A DNA stretch of 64,000 bases from Micromonospora sp. NBC_00421 (GTDB lineage: Bacteria > Actinomycetota > Actinomycetes > Mycobacteriales > Micromonosporaceae): the NCBI RefSeq assembly GCF_036017915.1, contig NZ_CP107929.1, positions 6,437,001 through 6,501,000 of the forward strand, given 5' to 3'. Below, piece by piece: positions 16,382 through 25,160 of the stretch (the first letter of the stretch is position 1; each line of letters starts with the position of its first letter). The notes below the pieces were generated by a model. The model was not told the DNA's origin. It saw only the letters and a program-made list of their open reading frames with translations, and searched no databases. Both the position numbers and the translations under genes were made by a program.

Positions 16382-17443
16382 TCAGGGCTGGAAGCCGTCC
16401 GGCAGTAGCCGGGCCAGCGCCCGGACCGCCCGGTACTGCAACGCCTTGATCGCACCCTCGTTCTTGCCCATCGCCCGGGCCGTCTCGGCCACCGAGAGGC
16501 CCTGGAGGAAGCGGAGCACGATGCACTCCTGCTGTTCCGGGTTGAGCCGGGTGACGGCGGTGAGCAGCGCGACGTTGGTGATGTGCTCGACCACGGCCGC
16601 CTCGGGGCTGCCTTCCGGTCCCCGGTCCTCCCGGTCCGCGTCGAGCACGTCGCCGGTGGTCACCTCCAGCCGGTAGCGGCCGGACTTGAAGTGGTCGGCG
16701 ACCAGGTTGCGGGCAATGGTCACCAGCCAGGCGCCCAGGTCGCGGCCCTGCCAGGTGAAGCTGCCGATCCGCTTGAGGGCGCGCAGGAAGGTGTCGGAGG
16801 TGAGGTCCTCCGCCAACTGGCGGTTGCCGACCCGGAAGTAGACGAACCGGAAGACCGTGTCGACGTACCGGTCGTAGATCAGTCCGAACGCCGCCGCCTC
16901 GCCGGCCTGCGCCCGTTCCACAAGCATCCAGACCTCGGTGGCCGGGTCGGACGGGTCGGGCCGGCTCGGGAAGCCGGTGGGCGAGGTGCCGGTGGGTGGC
17001 GGGCCGTCGGCGGGCGGGCCGGCAGCCGACGGACCCTCGGCCGGGACGGCCGGGATGAGCGCGGTGTCGTCGGCCGGGACGGCCGGGATGAGCGCGGTGT
17101 CGTCCGCCGGGACGGCCGGGATGAGCGCGGTGTCGTCGGCCGGCGCGGCCGGGATCACCGCCGTCTCCCCGCTGGCCGGGTCGGTCGCGGTGGGGGGGTC
17201 GCCGACCCGTCTGCTCTGCGTCGGCATGGTGGGCGGCCGGGCGGGCGAGGTCACCCGGCCGGCCGGAGTGGCGTTGCCGCCGGGCGCGGCGGACCGGGGT
17301 GCCGCCTCGTTGGGGTGCGGACGCTGGTGGACCCGGCGGGACGCGGCTTCGGGGCGGGCCGGGTCGGCCCGTTCGTTGACCGACGCCCGGGGTGACGGCC
17401 CGGTCAGGCCGGTGGGGCGGTCCGCATAACCGAAGGCGGTCAC
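16382..17443 (-). CDS. bldN: ECF sigma factor BldN
   Basis: Developmental sigma factor. Residues from about 160 onward closely match BldN as I recall it from Streptomyces: LVERAQAGEAAAFGLIYDRY, DTVFRFVYFRVG, AEDLTSDTFLRALKRIG, FTWQGRDLGAWLVTIARNL, VADHFKSGRYRLEVTTGD, ECIVLRFLQGLSVAETA and GKNEGAIKALQYRAVRALAR. The roughly 160-residue N-terminal extension is low-complexity and contains four TALIPAVPADD-type repeats; Streptomyces BldN also has a shorter extension that is removed proteolytically. The GTG at 17443 overlaps the stop of a small upstream ORF (GTGA) and has GGAGG just before it. A longer reading frame to 17626 has no ribosome site. Confidence 0.88.
   Translation of the reverse strand: MTAFGYADRPTGLTGPSPRASVNERADPARPEAASRRVHQRPHPNEAAPRSAAPGGNATPAGRVTSPARPPTMPTQSRRVGDPPTATDPASGETAVIPAAPADDTALIPAVPADDTALIPAVPADDTALIPAVPAEGPSAAGPPADGPPPTGTSPTGFPSRPDPSDPATEVWMLVERAQAGEAAAFGLIYDRYVDTVFRFVYFRVGNRQLAEDLTSDTFLRALKRIGSFTWQGRDLGAWLVTIARNLVADHFKSGRYRLEVTTGDVLDADREDRGPEGSPEAAVVEHITNVALLTAVTRLNPEQQECIVLRFLQGLSVAETARAMGKNEGAIKALQYRAVRALARLLPDGFQP
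17043..17168 (-). repeat. 33-bp in-frame tandem repeat within bldN
   Basis: Near-identical 33-bp units start at 17052, 17085 and 17118, with partial units on both sides. They encode the 11-residue unit TALIPAVPADD in the BldN N-terminal extension. Because the unit is a multiple of three, copy-number change would keep the frame. Confidence 0.9.
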
Positions 17444-17592
17444 CGGGCCTCCCCGCGGCGCGACACGACCGGGCCCGGCTGGCGGCGGTGGGTCGCCGCG
17501 CCGGGTCTGCCCTTGACGGGCAGGGCCGTGTGGGGGTGTGCCGGCGCGCGGCAGATCCCCTTGAGGTGCTGGTCCAATGCGCGCACAGGCAC
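17440..17592 (-). CDS. Small ORF (50 codons) translationally coupled to bldN
   Basis: On the minus strand a GTG at 17592 opens a 50-codon frame beginning VPVRALDQHLKGICRAPAHP and ending in a TGA that overlaps the bldN GTG as GTGA. A strong ribosome site, GAGGAG, lies about 7 nt upstream of the GTG, better than any site for a longer bldN start. The peptide is basic with one Cys and has no recognised domain. It could be a genuine small protein, a leader peptide controlling bldN translation, or the true 5' end of a frameshifted gene. It is too short to have been listed with long reading frames. Confidence 0.5.
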   Translation of the reverse strand: MPVRALDQHLKGICRAPAHPHTALPVKGRPGAATHRRQPGPVVSRRGEAR

Positions 17593-18163
17593 GGGGGCCT
17601 CCTCGGGCTGAGGGGTGTCGACTCACGGCAAATGGGGTGAGCCGACCCGAGTGATGATAGGGCCAACGTCACCCGCGTGTGGCAAGTCCGTTACACAGGG
17701 CCAAAGTATTTGCGCGACCCGCGCACACCTGGCGGACCGGTTGTCCGTCGCCGTCGGTTGACTTTCACGTCAAGCCTTGCTTACGGCTGGAAAGCCCAGG
17801 TCAGGCTAGGGGCGTCCGGCCGTCTGCGGAGCGCACCGACGGTCCGGCCACCGGCCCTTCCCGACCCGTCTGATGGTGGTCCGGACGTCGACCGGGCAGC
17901 CCGATAGGTGCTTCCGGTTGACGCTGTGTGACCGCGCGGTGTGTGGGCCTGGCCGGGTGGCCGGCGGCGTGTCAGACTCAGCCACCGCGCGGCACCTCCG
18001 TCGCGACCGGCTGGGCCGTCCGGGGTGTGCCGCACCCGTGGACGGGCGAGACTGGGCGGGCGTGGCGTGGCGCCGGGCATCCGGCTCCCGGGTGCGCGGC
18101 GGTCCGTCCACCGCATGTCCCCCGACCGCGGCCGAGCCCGGTCGCCCGTACCCGGAGGTTTCG
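17593..18163. other. Intergenic region between bldN and glutaredoxin genes
   Basis: A 571-bp divergent gap with no supported gene. It holds a BldD-like box (17691-17703), a possible bldN -10 (TATCAT on the minus strand, 17659-17654) and an inverted repeat TTGAC/GTCAA (17758-17773). Composition in 17640-17780 is less G+C-rich than surrounding coding DNA, consistent with regulatory function. Confidence 0.6.
17691..17703. promoter_or_regulatory. Candidate BldD box upstream of bldN
   Basis: TTACACAGGGCCA matches eight of the nine specified positions of the BldD consensus TNACNCWGNGTNA, as I recall it; only the second-half T is C. bldN is a known direct target of the BldD repressor in Streptomyces. 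The site lies about 100 bp before the small upstream ORF and about 30 bp upstream of a possible -10. Confidence 0.5.
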
Positions 18164-18418
18164 ATGTCCACCGATGCCCGGCTCGCCCTGATCACCCGGC
18201 CCGGTTGCCACCTGTGCGAGGACGCGAAGGCCGCCCTGGAACGGGTGGTCGCGGTCACCGGTGACCGCTGGGTGGAGAAGGACGTCACCGGCGACGTCGA
18301 GCTGGAGCGCGAATACGGCGACCGGCTGCCGGTGGTGCTGCTCGACGGCAAGGAGCACGGCTACTGGCGGGTGGAGGAGGAACGGCTGCTACGCGACCTG
18401 ACCACCCCTCAGCTCTAG
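18164..18418 (+). CDS. Glutaredoxin-like protein
   Basis: Small thioredoxin-fold protein of 84 residues: RLALITRPGCHLCEDAKAAL carries a CxxC (CHLC) near the N-terminus, and RLPVVLLDG supplies the cis-Pro loop. It belongs to the glutaredoxin-like DUF836 group common in actinobacteria, where it may work with mycothiol or thioredoxin reductase. The ATG at 18164 has GGAGG at 6-8 nt. It lies upstream of rex, as in the conserved bldN-hem region, and both concern redox state. Confidence 0.88.
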   Translation: MSTDARLALITRPGCHLCEDAKAALERVVAVTGDRWVEKDVTGDVELEREYGDRLPVVLLDGKEHGYWRVEEERLLRDLTTPQL

Positions 18419-18574
18419 GGGTGGCGCGGATCACGGTGGGTCAGCGGCTGCGCGCGATTGGTGAGTGAAGTCGGGATTGAGCAATAATCGCGCGGCGGCC
18501 CGCTGTGGTGCCGGATCGATCTTGTGGGACGGAGGAACCGGTGGAGGGGTGCCACGAGTCAGCAAGATCGCGAT

Positions 18575-18592
18575 TTGTGCACGTCTTCACAA
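18575..18592. promoter_or_regulatory. Rex operator upstream of rex
   Basis: TTGTGCACGTCTTCACAA matches the Rex-operator form TTGTGAAnnnnTTCACAA with one mismatch. Its left half also supplies the -35-like TTGTGC of the promoter below, so bound Rex would block RNA polymerase. It predicts NADH-responsive autoregulation of rex and the downstream hem genes. Confidence 0.8.
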
Positions 18593-18597
18593 GCGCC

Positions 18598-18603
18598 TAC
18601 TCT
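18598..18603 (+). promoter_or_regulatory. Candidate -10 of the rex-hem operon
   Basis: TACTCT lies 17 bases after TTGTGC (18575-18580), which overlaps the Rex operator. The spacing and operator overlap make this the likely rex promoter, giving a leader of about 100 nt. Confidence 0.55.
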
Positions 18604-18711
18604 GTAGTTCTGACGCGCCCTGCTAGCACGGCCGGTTCTCCCGGCCACCGGCGGGGGTCCCCAACGGGCCGGGCACCGGAGTCGGCCGAGGATCGCACCG
18701 CACGGAGTCTC

Positions 18712-19482
18712 ATGAGTCAGCACCGTCACCCAGGCGCGTCCGATCGCGCCGGTGCCGTACCGGCGCTCCCGGACCTCCCGGAGGCGACCGTCGCGCGGCT
18801 CCCCGAGTATCTGCGCGCCCTGCACAACCTGGCCGACGCCGGGCACGAGACGGTGTCCAGCGAGGGCCTGGCCGGCGCTGCCGGGGTCAACTCGGCCAAG
18901 CTCCGCAAGGATCTCTCCCACCTCGGCTCGTACGGCACCCGGGGGGTCGGCTACGACGTCGCCCTGCTGGTCGACCAGATCGAGTTCGTGCTCGGGCTCA
19001 CCCAACGCCGGGCGGTCGCCCTGGTCGGGGTGGGTAATCTCGGTCACGCCCTGGCCGGCTACGACGGCTTCGCCAGCCGGGGTTTCCGGATCGCGGCGCT
19101 CTTCGACGCCGACGCGTCCCGGGTCGGTGAGACGATCAACGGGCTGGCCGTGCGACACGTCGACGACCTGCCCCGGGTCGCCGCCGAGGAGGCGATCTCG
19201 ATCGGCGTGATCGCCACCCCCGCCCCGGCCGCCCAGGCGGTGGCCGAGCAGCTGGTGGCCGCCGGCGTCACGAGCATCCTCAACTTCGCGCCCTGCGTAC
19301 TCTCGGTGCCGGACGGCGTCGACGTGCGCAAGGTGGACCTCGCCATCGAGCTTCAGATCCTGTCCTTCCACGAGCACCGCAAGGCGTCGTTGACCGCGCT
19401 GCCCGCCACCGGCGGCTCCGCCCTCACCGCGCTGTCCGGCGGGCTCGCGACCCCCGACACCCAGGAGGCGATCGGCACGTGA
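18712..19482 (+). CDS. rex: Redox-sensing transcriptional repressor Rex
   Basis: Repressor that leaves DNA when NADH/NAD rises. The 256-residue protein has an N-terminal winged helix (about 18-85: ATVARLPEYLRALHNLADAG, VSSEGLAGAAGVNSAKLRKDLS, SYGTRGVGYDV) and a Rossmann domain (about 95-215) with VALVGVGNLGHALAGY. The ATG at 18712 is preceded by GGAG. The stop overlaps the hemA GTG (GTGA), so rex and hemA are co-translated, the arrangement known from Streptomyces rex-hemACD. It probably controls this operon and respiratory genes through TTGTGAAnnnnTTCACAA sites. Confidence 0.96.
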   Translation: MSQHRHPGASDRAGAVPALPDLPEATVARLPEYLRALHNLADAGHETVSSEGLAGAAGVNSAKLRKDLSHLGSYGTRGVGYDVALLVDQIEFVLGLTQRRAVALVGVGNLGHALAGYDGFASRGFRIAALFDADASRVGETINGLAVRHVDDLPRVAAEEAISIGVIATPAPAAQAVAEQLVAAGVTSILNFAPCVLSVPDGVDVRKVDLAIELQILSFHEHRKASLTALPATGGSALTALSGGLATPDTQEAIGT

Positions 19483-20870
19483 AGCTGCTCGTCGTCGGCG
19501 CGTCCTACCGCACCGCTCCCGTGGTCACCCTGGAGCGGTTGGCGGTCGCCCCTGCCGACCTCACCCGAACCCTGGACCGACTGGTCGCCCAGCCGTACGT
19601 CGCCGAGGCGGTGCTCGTCTCCACCTGTAACCGGGTGGAGGTGTACGCCGCCGTGTCCGGCTTCCACGGCGGCCTCGGCGACATCTGCGCCGTCCTCGCC
19701 GAGCAGGCCGGTGCCCCGCCCGCCGCGTTCGCCAACCACCTCTACGTGCACTACGACTCGGCCGCCGTCGACCACGTCTTCCGGGTCGCCGCCGGGCTGG
19801 ACTCCATGGTGGTCGGCGAAGCGCAGATCCTCGGCCAGCTCCGGGACGCCTACCACTGGGCCTCCGGCGCGGACACCGCCGGGCGGCTGCTGCACGAGCT
19901 GATGCAGCAGGCGTTGCGGGTCGGCAAGCGGGCGCACGCCGAGACCGACATCGACCGGGCCGGGCAGAGCGTCGTCACCGCCGCCCTGGACCTCACCGCC
20001 GAGCTGCTCGACGGCGACCTCGCCGGACGGCCGGCCATGGTGGTCGGCGCGGGCGCGATGGGCGCGCTGAGCGTGGCGACCCTGTCCCGCCGGGACGCCG
20101 GCCCGCTCACCGTCACCAACCGGGGCGCCGATCGGGCCGTCCGGCTGGCCGAGTCGTACGGGGCGAATGCCGTCCCGCTGGCCGACCTCGTCCCCGCGCT
20201 CTCCACAGTGGACATCGTAGTGGCCGCCACCGCGGCCACCGAACCGGTCCTCACCCTCGACGTGGTGGCCGGGGCGCTCGCCCGCCGTGCCCCGGACCGG
20301 GGGCCGCTGGTCCTGCTCGACCTCGCCGTGCCCCGCGACGTCGCGCCCGAGGTGGCCGAGCTGCCCGGCGTCGAGGTGATCGACATCGACCGGATGGCCA
20401 CCCTGCTCGCCGACGGCCCGGCCGCCGCCGACGCCGCCGAGGTCAGCCGGATCGTGGCCGCCGAGGTCGAGGCGTTCCTGAGCTGGCTGCGGGGGGCCGA
20501 CGTGGCACCCACCGTGGCCGCTCTGAGGGGGCGCGCCGACGACGTGGTCACCGCCGAGCTGCGCCGGCTCGCCCAGCGTCGCCCGGACTTCAGCGACGAC
20601 CAGCGCGCCGAGGTCGCCCGGACCGTGCACCGGGTGGTGCAACGGCTGCTGCACCAGCCGACAGTCAAGGTCCGCCAGCTCGCCGCCGAACCGGGTGGCG
20701 ACCAGTACGCCGCCCTGCTGCGCGAGCTGTTCGACCTGGAGGTGCCGCAGACCGCCGGAGTCGACTCGGTCCCCGACGTGGTGGAGACCGTCGACGGCCG
20801 TGCTTCGTTCGAGGTCGCCGGGGTGCCGACGAGCGGCACCGACCAGCCGTCCACCGGAGGTGCGCGATGA
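19479..20870 (+). CDS. hemA: Glutamyl-tRNA reductase
   Basis: First committed step of C5 haem synthesis: reduces glutamyl-tRNA(Glu) to glutamate-1-semialdehyde with NADPH. The 463-residue protein shows the N-terminal catalytic block VLVSTCNRVEVYA with Cys50, then VVGEAQILGQLRDAY, the NADP-binding VVGAGAMGALSVATL and the C-terminal dimerisation helices. It overlaps rex and hemC by GTGA and ATGA. The glutamate semialdehyde aminotransferase gene hemL is not in this window. Confidence 0.97.
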   Translation: MKLLVVGASYRTAPVVTLERLAVAPADLTRTLDRLVAQPYVAEAVLVSTCNRVEVYAAVSGFHGGLGDICAVLAEQAGAPPAAFANHLYVHYDSAAVDHVFRVAAGLDSMVVGEAQILGQLRDAYHWASGADTAGRLLHELMQQALRVGKRAHAETDIDRAGQSVVTAALDLTAELLDGDLAGRPAMVVGAGAMGALSVATLSRRDAGPLTVTNRGADRAVRLAESYGANAVPLADLVPALSTVDIVVAATAATEPVLTLDVVAGALARRAPDRGPLVLLDLAVPRDVAPEVAELPGVEVIDIDRMATLLADGPAAADAAEVSRIVAAEVEAFLSWLRGADVAPTVAALRGRADDVVTAELRRLAQRRPDFSDDQRAEVARTVHRVVQRLLHQPTVKVRQLAAEPGGDQYAALLRELFDLEVPQTAGVDSVPDVVETVDGRASFEVAGVPTSGTDQPSTGGAR

Positions 20871-21862
20871 CTGTCCCCCTGCGCCTCGGCACCCGGGGCA
20901 GCGCCCTGGCCCTGGCCCAATCAGGTCACGTCGCCGAGGCGATCACCGCGGCGACCGGACGCGCCGTCGAGCTGGTCGAGGTGGTCACCGCCGGTGACCG
21001 CTCGTCCGCGCCTGTGCAGCGGCTCGGCGTCGGTGTCTTCGTCTCGGCGTTGCGCGACGCGCTGACCGCCGGCACCATCGACCTCGCCGTGCACTCCTAC
21101 AAGGATCTGCCCACCGCCGAGGCTGGTGGGCTGACCGTGGCGGCGGTGCCGCCCCGGCAGGATCCACGGGACGCGCTTGTCGCCACCGGCGGTCGTACCC
21201 TCGCGGAGCTGCCGCCCGGGGCCGTGGTCGGCACCGGCGCGCTGCGCCGAATCGCCCAGCTGCACGCCCTCGGTCTGCAACTGGAGGTCACCCCGATCCG
21301 GGGCAACGTCGACACCCGGCTCGGCCGGGTGCTCGGCCCCGACGCCGATCTCGACGCGGTCGTCCTGGCCCGGGCCGGGCTGGCCCGACTCGGCCGGACC
21401 GACGTGATCACCGAAACGCTCGACCCGATGCTGATGCTGCCCGCGCCCGCCCAGGGTGCGCTGGCCGTGGAGTGCCGGGTCGACGAATCCGACCTGGTCG
21501 AGCTGCTCGCCGTGCTCGACCATGCACCGTCCCGGGCCGCGGTCACCGCGGAACGGGCGCTGCTGGCCACCCTGGAGGCCGGGTGCTCCGCCCCGGTCGC
21601 CGCCTACGCCGTCGTCGCCGAAGGCGAGCCAACCGGCTCGGGTGCCGAAGGCGATGTTGTCCACGAGATTTACCTGCGCGGGGCGGTGATCAGCCCGGAC
21701 GGTTCCCGAGACCTCCGGCTGTCCCGCACCGGAACGCCCGCCGACGCGGCGGAGATCGGCAAGGCACTCGCCGCCGAACTCCTCGAACTCGGCGCCGACT
21801 CGATCCTCGGCCACGAAGGAAGCACCGGCCCGGGGACCCAGCAATTTGGGAGCACAGAATGA
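20867..21862 (+). CDS. hemC: Hydroxymethylbilane synthase (porphobilinogen deaminase)
   Basis: Condenses four porphobilinogen units into hydroxymethylbilane. Diagnostic segments are RLGTRGSALALAQSGHV, VVTAGDR, VHSYKDLPT, ALRRIAQL, TPIRGNVDTRL and LEAGCSAPVAAYA, which holds the dipyrromethane-cofactor Cys (Cys240). The 331 residues are normal. Its start overlaps hemA (ATGA) and its stop overlaps hemD (ATGA). Confidence 0.97.
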   Translation: MTVPLRLGTRGSALALAQSGHVAEAITAATGRAVELVEVVTAGDRSSAPVQRLGVGVFVSALRDALTAGTIDLAVHSYKDLPTAEAGGLTVAAVPPRQDPRDALVATGGRTLAELPPGAVVGTGALRRIAQLHALGLQLEVTPIRGNVDTRLGRVLGPDADLDAVVLARAGLARLGRTDVITETLDPMLMLPAPAQGALAVECRVDESDLVELLAVLDHAPSRAAVTAERALLATLEAGCSAPVAAYAVVAEGEPTGSGAEGDVVHEIYLRGAVISPDGSRDLRLSRTGTPADAAEIGKALAAELLELGADSILGHEGSTGPGTQQFGSTE

Positions 21863-23439
21863 CCCGCACCCGTAAGCCCGTCGGCCGCATCGCGTTCGTC
21901 GGCGCCGGTCCCGGTGACCCGGGGCTGCTGACCCGCCGGGCCCACGACGCCCTGGTCGACGCCGACCAGGTGGTGTACGACCGGGGAGTCCCCGAGTCGC
22001 TGCTCGACGTCGTGCGTGCCCAGGCCCGGTCCGACGCCCAGTTCAGCCCCGCCGAGGGCGTGCCGGGCGACGTTGCCAAGATGCTCATCAGCGCGGCCCG
22101 CTCCGGGCTGAACGCGGTGCACCTGGTCGCCGGTGACCCGTTCGGCCACGACTCGGTGGTCAAGGAGGTGCAGGCGGTCGCGCGTACCGCCGCGCACTTC
22201 GAGGTGGTGCCGGGCGTCGGTCAGGCCGAGGGCGTCGCCACCTACGCCGGGGTACCGCTGCCCGGGGTACGCACCGCCGCCGACGTCGAGGACGTCGGCA
22301 CGCTGGACTTCGACGCGCTCGCCGCCGCCGTCGGCCGGGGCTCGCTGGCCCTGGCGGTCGACGCCGGTGACCTGGCCGCCGTCCGGGACGGCCTGCTGGC
22401 CGCCGGGGTGAATGGCACCACCGGGGTCGGGGTGACCGGCGACGGCACCGGCGAGACGCAGTACACCACCACGTCGAGCGTGGACTCGTTCGTCGCGGCG
22501 GCGCTCGGTTTCACCGGCCGGGTGGTGCTCACCGTCGGCGAGGGCGTCGGCCAACGGGACAGGCTGAGCTGGTGGGAGAACCGCCCGCTGTACGGCTGGA
22601 AGGTGCTGGTCCCCCGGACCAAGGAGCAGGCCGGGGCGATGAGTGCCCGGCTGCGCGCGTACGGGGCGATCCCGTGCGAGGTGCCGACCATCGCGGTCGA
22701 GCCGCCGCGTACCCCGGCCCAGATGGAACGGGCGGTCAAGGGTCTGGTCGACGGCCGGTACGCCTGGGTGATCTTCACCTCGGTCAACGCGGTCCGGGCG
22801 GTCTGGGAGAAGTTCGCCGAGCACGGCCTGGACGCCAGGCACTTCGGCGGCGTCAAGATCGCCTGCATCGGCGAGGCCACCGCCGACGCGGTGCGTGCGT
22901 TCGGCATCCAGCCGGAGCTGATCCCCGCCGGGGAGCAGTCCTCCGAGGGGCTGTTGGCGGAGTTCTCCCCGCACGACGAGATCCTCGACCCGGTCGGCCG
23001 GGTGCTGCTGCCGCGCGCCGACATCGCCACCGAGACGCTCGCCGCCGGGCTCACCGAGCGCGGCTGGGAGGTCGACGACGTGACCGCGTACCGGACGGTC
23101 CGGGCCGCCCCGCCGCCCGCCGAGATCCGGGACGCGATCAAGTCGGGCGGGTTCGACGCGGTGCTCTTCACGTCTTCATCGACAGTACGCAACCTGGTAG
23201 GTATCGCCGGGAAGCCGCACGCGCGTACCGTTGTTGCCGTCATCGGGCCCAAGACGGCGGAGACCGCGACGGAGTTCGGCCTGCGGGTCGACGTACAGCC
23301 TCCGCACGCCTCGGTGCCCGACCTGGTCGAGGCGCTCGCCGCCTACGCCGTCGAACTGCGCGAGAAACTCGCCGCGATGCCGGCGAAGCAGCGTCGTGGT
23401 TCGAAGGTGCAGGGGCCGACCGCGCTGAGGTTCCGCTAG
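21859..23439 (+). CDS. hemD: Uroporphyrinogen-III synthase fused to a SUMT-like domain
   Basis: Two domains in 526 residues. The C-terminal half (about 250-510: [71 protein letters not shown]) is uroporphyrinogen-III synthase, which cyclises hydroxymethylbilane. The N-terminal half (about 8-240: [21 protein letters not shown]) has the methyltransferase fold of CobA, but the usual GGDPFVFGRGGEE segment is replaced by [15 protein letters not shown], so methyltransferase activity is doubtful. This fusion is the common actinobacterial HemD. The ATG at 21859 overlaps the hemC stop. Confidence 0.92.
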   Translation: MTRTRKPVGRIAFVGAGPGDPGLLTRRAHDALVDADQVVYDRGVPESLLDVVRAQARSDAQFSPAEGVPGDVAKMLISAARSGLNAVHLVAGDPFGHDSVVKEVQAVARTAAHFEVVPGVGQAEGVATYAGVPLPGVRTAADVEDVGTLDFDALAAAVGRGSLALAVDAGDLAAVRDGLLAAGVNGTTGVGVTGDGTGETQYTTTSSVDSFVAAALGFTGRVVLTVGEGVGQRDRLSWWENRPLYGWKVLVPRTKEQAGAMSARLRAYGAIPCEVPTIAVEPPRTPAQMERAVKGLVDGRYAWVIFTSVNAVRAVWEKFAEHGLDARHFGGVKIACIGEATADAVRAFGIQPELIPAGEQSSEGLLAEFSPHDEILDPVGRVLLPRADIATETLAAGLTERGWEVDDVTAYRTVRAAPPPAEIRDAIKSGGFDAVLFTSSSTVRNLVGIAGKPHARTVVAVIGPKTAETATEFGLRVDVQPPHASVPDLVEALAAYAVELREKLAAMPAKQRRGSKVQGPTALRFR

Positions 23440-23458
23440 CCGTACTGGGAGGCCCCGC

Positions 23459-24442
23459 ATGCCGTACCCCGAGATCCGGCCCCGCCGGCTGCGCCGTAAC
23501 GCGGCGGTGCGGCGGCTGGTCTCCGAGACCCGCGTCGCCCCGGCCGAACTGGTCGTGCCGATGTTCGTCAAGGAGGGGCTGACCGAGCCACGGGCCATCG
23601 CGTCGCTCCCGGGGGTGCTCCAGCACTCCCGGGACTCGCTGCGCAAGGCGGCCGTGGAGGCGGTCCGGGCCGGGGTGGGCGGGATCATGCTGTTCGGGGT
23701 GCCCGAGCGGCGGGACCCGACCGGGTCCGGCGGGATCGACCCGGCCGGCATCCTGAACGTCGCCATCCGCGACGTGGTGGCCGAGGTCGGTGACGCCACC
23801 GTGGTGATGAGCGACCTGTGCCTGGACGAGTTCACCTCGCACGGGCACTGCGGCCTGCTCACCCCGGAGGGCGAGGTGGACAACGACGCCACCCTGGCCG
23901 CGTACGCCGAGATGGCGGTGGCCCAGGCGGACGCCGGGGTCGGCATGGTCGGCCCGTCCGGGATGATGGACGGCCAGGTGGGCGTGGTCCGCCGGGCCCT
24001 GGACGCCGCCGGTCACGCCGACGTGTCGGTGCTGGCGTACGCGGCGAAGTACGCCTCCGCCTTCTACGGGCCGTTCCGCGACGCCGTCGAGTCGGCGCTC
24101 GACGGCGACCGGCGCACCTACCAGCAGGACCCGGCAAACCTGCGGGAGTCGCTGCGCGAGGTCGAGCTGGACGTGGCCGAGGGTGCCGACCTGGTGATGG
24201 TGAAGCCGGCCCTGCCCTACCTCGACGTGGTGGCGGCCGTCCGGGCCGCCGTGGACGTCCCGGTCGCCGCCTACCAGGTCTCCGGCGAGTACGCGACTGT
24301 CGAGGCGGCTGCCGCGAACGGCTGGATCGACCGTGAGCGGGTGATGCTGGAGACGCTCACCTCGATCCGCCGGGCCGGGGCGCAGGTCATCCTCACCTAC
24401 TGGGCGGTCGAAGCCGCCGCCCTGCTCCGCCAGCGTTACTGA
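23459..24442 (+). CDS. hemB: Delta-aminolevulinic acid dehydratase (porphobilinogen synthase)
   Basis: Condenses two aminolevulinate molecules to porphobilinogen. The 327 residues include the active-site lysines in [17 protein letters not shown] and [15 protein letters not shown]. The metal region reads [15 protein letters not shown]; compared with the zinc-type DVCLCxYTxHGHCG, one Cys is Asp, pointing to a magnesium-type enzyme. GGGAGG precedes the ATG at about 8 nt. It lies 19 bp after hemD, the last gene of the rex-hemACDB operon. Confidence 0.96.
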   Translation: MPYPEIRPRRLRRNAAVRRLVSETRVAPAELVVPMFVKEGLTEPRAIASLPGVLQHSRDSLRKAAVEAVRAGVGGIMLFGVPERRDPTGSGGIDPAGILNVAIRDVVAEVGDATVVMSDLCLDEFTSHGHCGLLTPEGEVDNDATLAAYAEMAVAQADAGVGMVGPSGMMDGQVGVVRRALDAAGHADVSVLAYAAKYASAFYGPFRDAVESALDGDRRTYQQDPANLRESLREVELDVAEGADLVMVKPALPYLDVVAAVRAAVDVPVAAYQVSGEYATVEAAAANGWIDRERVMLETLTSIRRAGAQVILTYWAVEAAALLRQRY

Positions 24443-24671
24443 TCCTGCTCGCCGCGGCCCCGCCCGCCCTCTTCCCGCGCCGTCTCCTGCGCCGTCTGCC
24501 TGCGGTGCTGCCTCGGGTCCCGCCCGCTTCCCGCTCTCGCGTCGTCCCCGCGCGGGTCGCTCACAGCCTGACCTGACTTCGAAGGGCGTGCCGGCCCGCT
24601 CTGAATTGAGCCCGGTGCTGCCCGTCCACGGGTGAAGACGGCAGGCTGACTGCGATCGCCCGTTACTGTCT

Positions 24672-25103
24672 GTGCTTGACCACCCGAGGCGCCGAAGTCA
24701 GCGCGAGCTGGCGCGTTGGGCGGGGGTGCACCACGGCACGGTGGGCCGGATCGAGGCGGGCGCGCTCACCCCGAGCATCGCCCTGCTGCGCCGGATCATC
24801 GCGGCGGCCGGCTTCCGGTTGGCAGTGGTCGACGAGTTCGGCCGGGTGCTCACCCCGATGCGGGACCGCGACGACGCCCGGGACGGCGCTGACCGTCGCT
24901 ACCCTTCCCACCTGGACACGATTCTCGATCCGGAACCGGGTGAGTGGTGGGCGGACGTCTACGGGCTCGCCCGACCACCGGAGACGTTCTATCGCAACCG
25001 GGCCGTCCGGGACGCGATGCGCCGACGGAGCCAGTGGGAGGTGCGGGTGGCGAAGTACCGCAACGTGCCGCCCCCGCCCCGGGTGGTGCGCCCGCAATGG
25101 TGA
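24672..25103 (+). CDS. Helix-turn-helix (XRE-type) protein
   Basis: The 143-residue protein has an N-terminal HTH: RRRSQRELARWAGVHHGTVGRIEAG, then SIALLRRIIAAAGFRLAVVDEFG, the layout of antitoxin-like XRE proteins. The C-terminal part (about 70-143) is Arg-rich with paired Trp (GEWWADVYGLARPPETFYRN) and unknown. The GTG at 24672 gives an unusually short N-terminus for this family, and TACTGT lies only 2 nt before it, so the real start is uncertain. The stop runs into the terminator shared with the convergent nuclease gene. Confidence 0.7.
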   Translation: MLDHPRRRSQRELARWAGVHHGTVGRIEAGALTPSIALLRRIIAAAGFRLAVVDEFGRVLTPMRDRDDARDGADRRYPSHLDTILDPEPGEWWADVYGLARPPETFYRNRAVRDAMRRRSQWEVRVAKYRNVPPPPRVVRPQW

Positions 25104-25145
25104 CGGCCCGTCGGCCCGGCGGGGAGGCCGGACCGACGGGCCGTC
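25102..25145. terminator. Bidirectional hairpin terminator
   Basis: GACGGCCCGTCGG (25102-25114) and CCGACGGGCCGTC (25133-25145) form a perfect 13-bp stem, with further pairing inside the loop. It separates the convergent HTH gene and nuclease gene, overlapping the HTH stop codon. Confidence 0.85.
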
Positions 25146-25160
25146 GGAGGTGCGGAACCG

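Noticed and set aside
17444..17626. Longer bldN start at 17626 (MSRHPSARGG...)
   Set aside because: No ribosome site at 17626, and the added residues look like the shadow of the 50-codon ORF in another frame. The GTG at 17443 has GGAGG and overlaps the small ORF stop.
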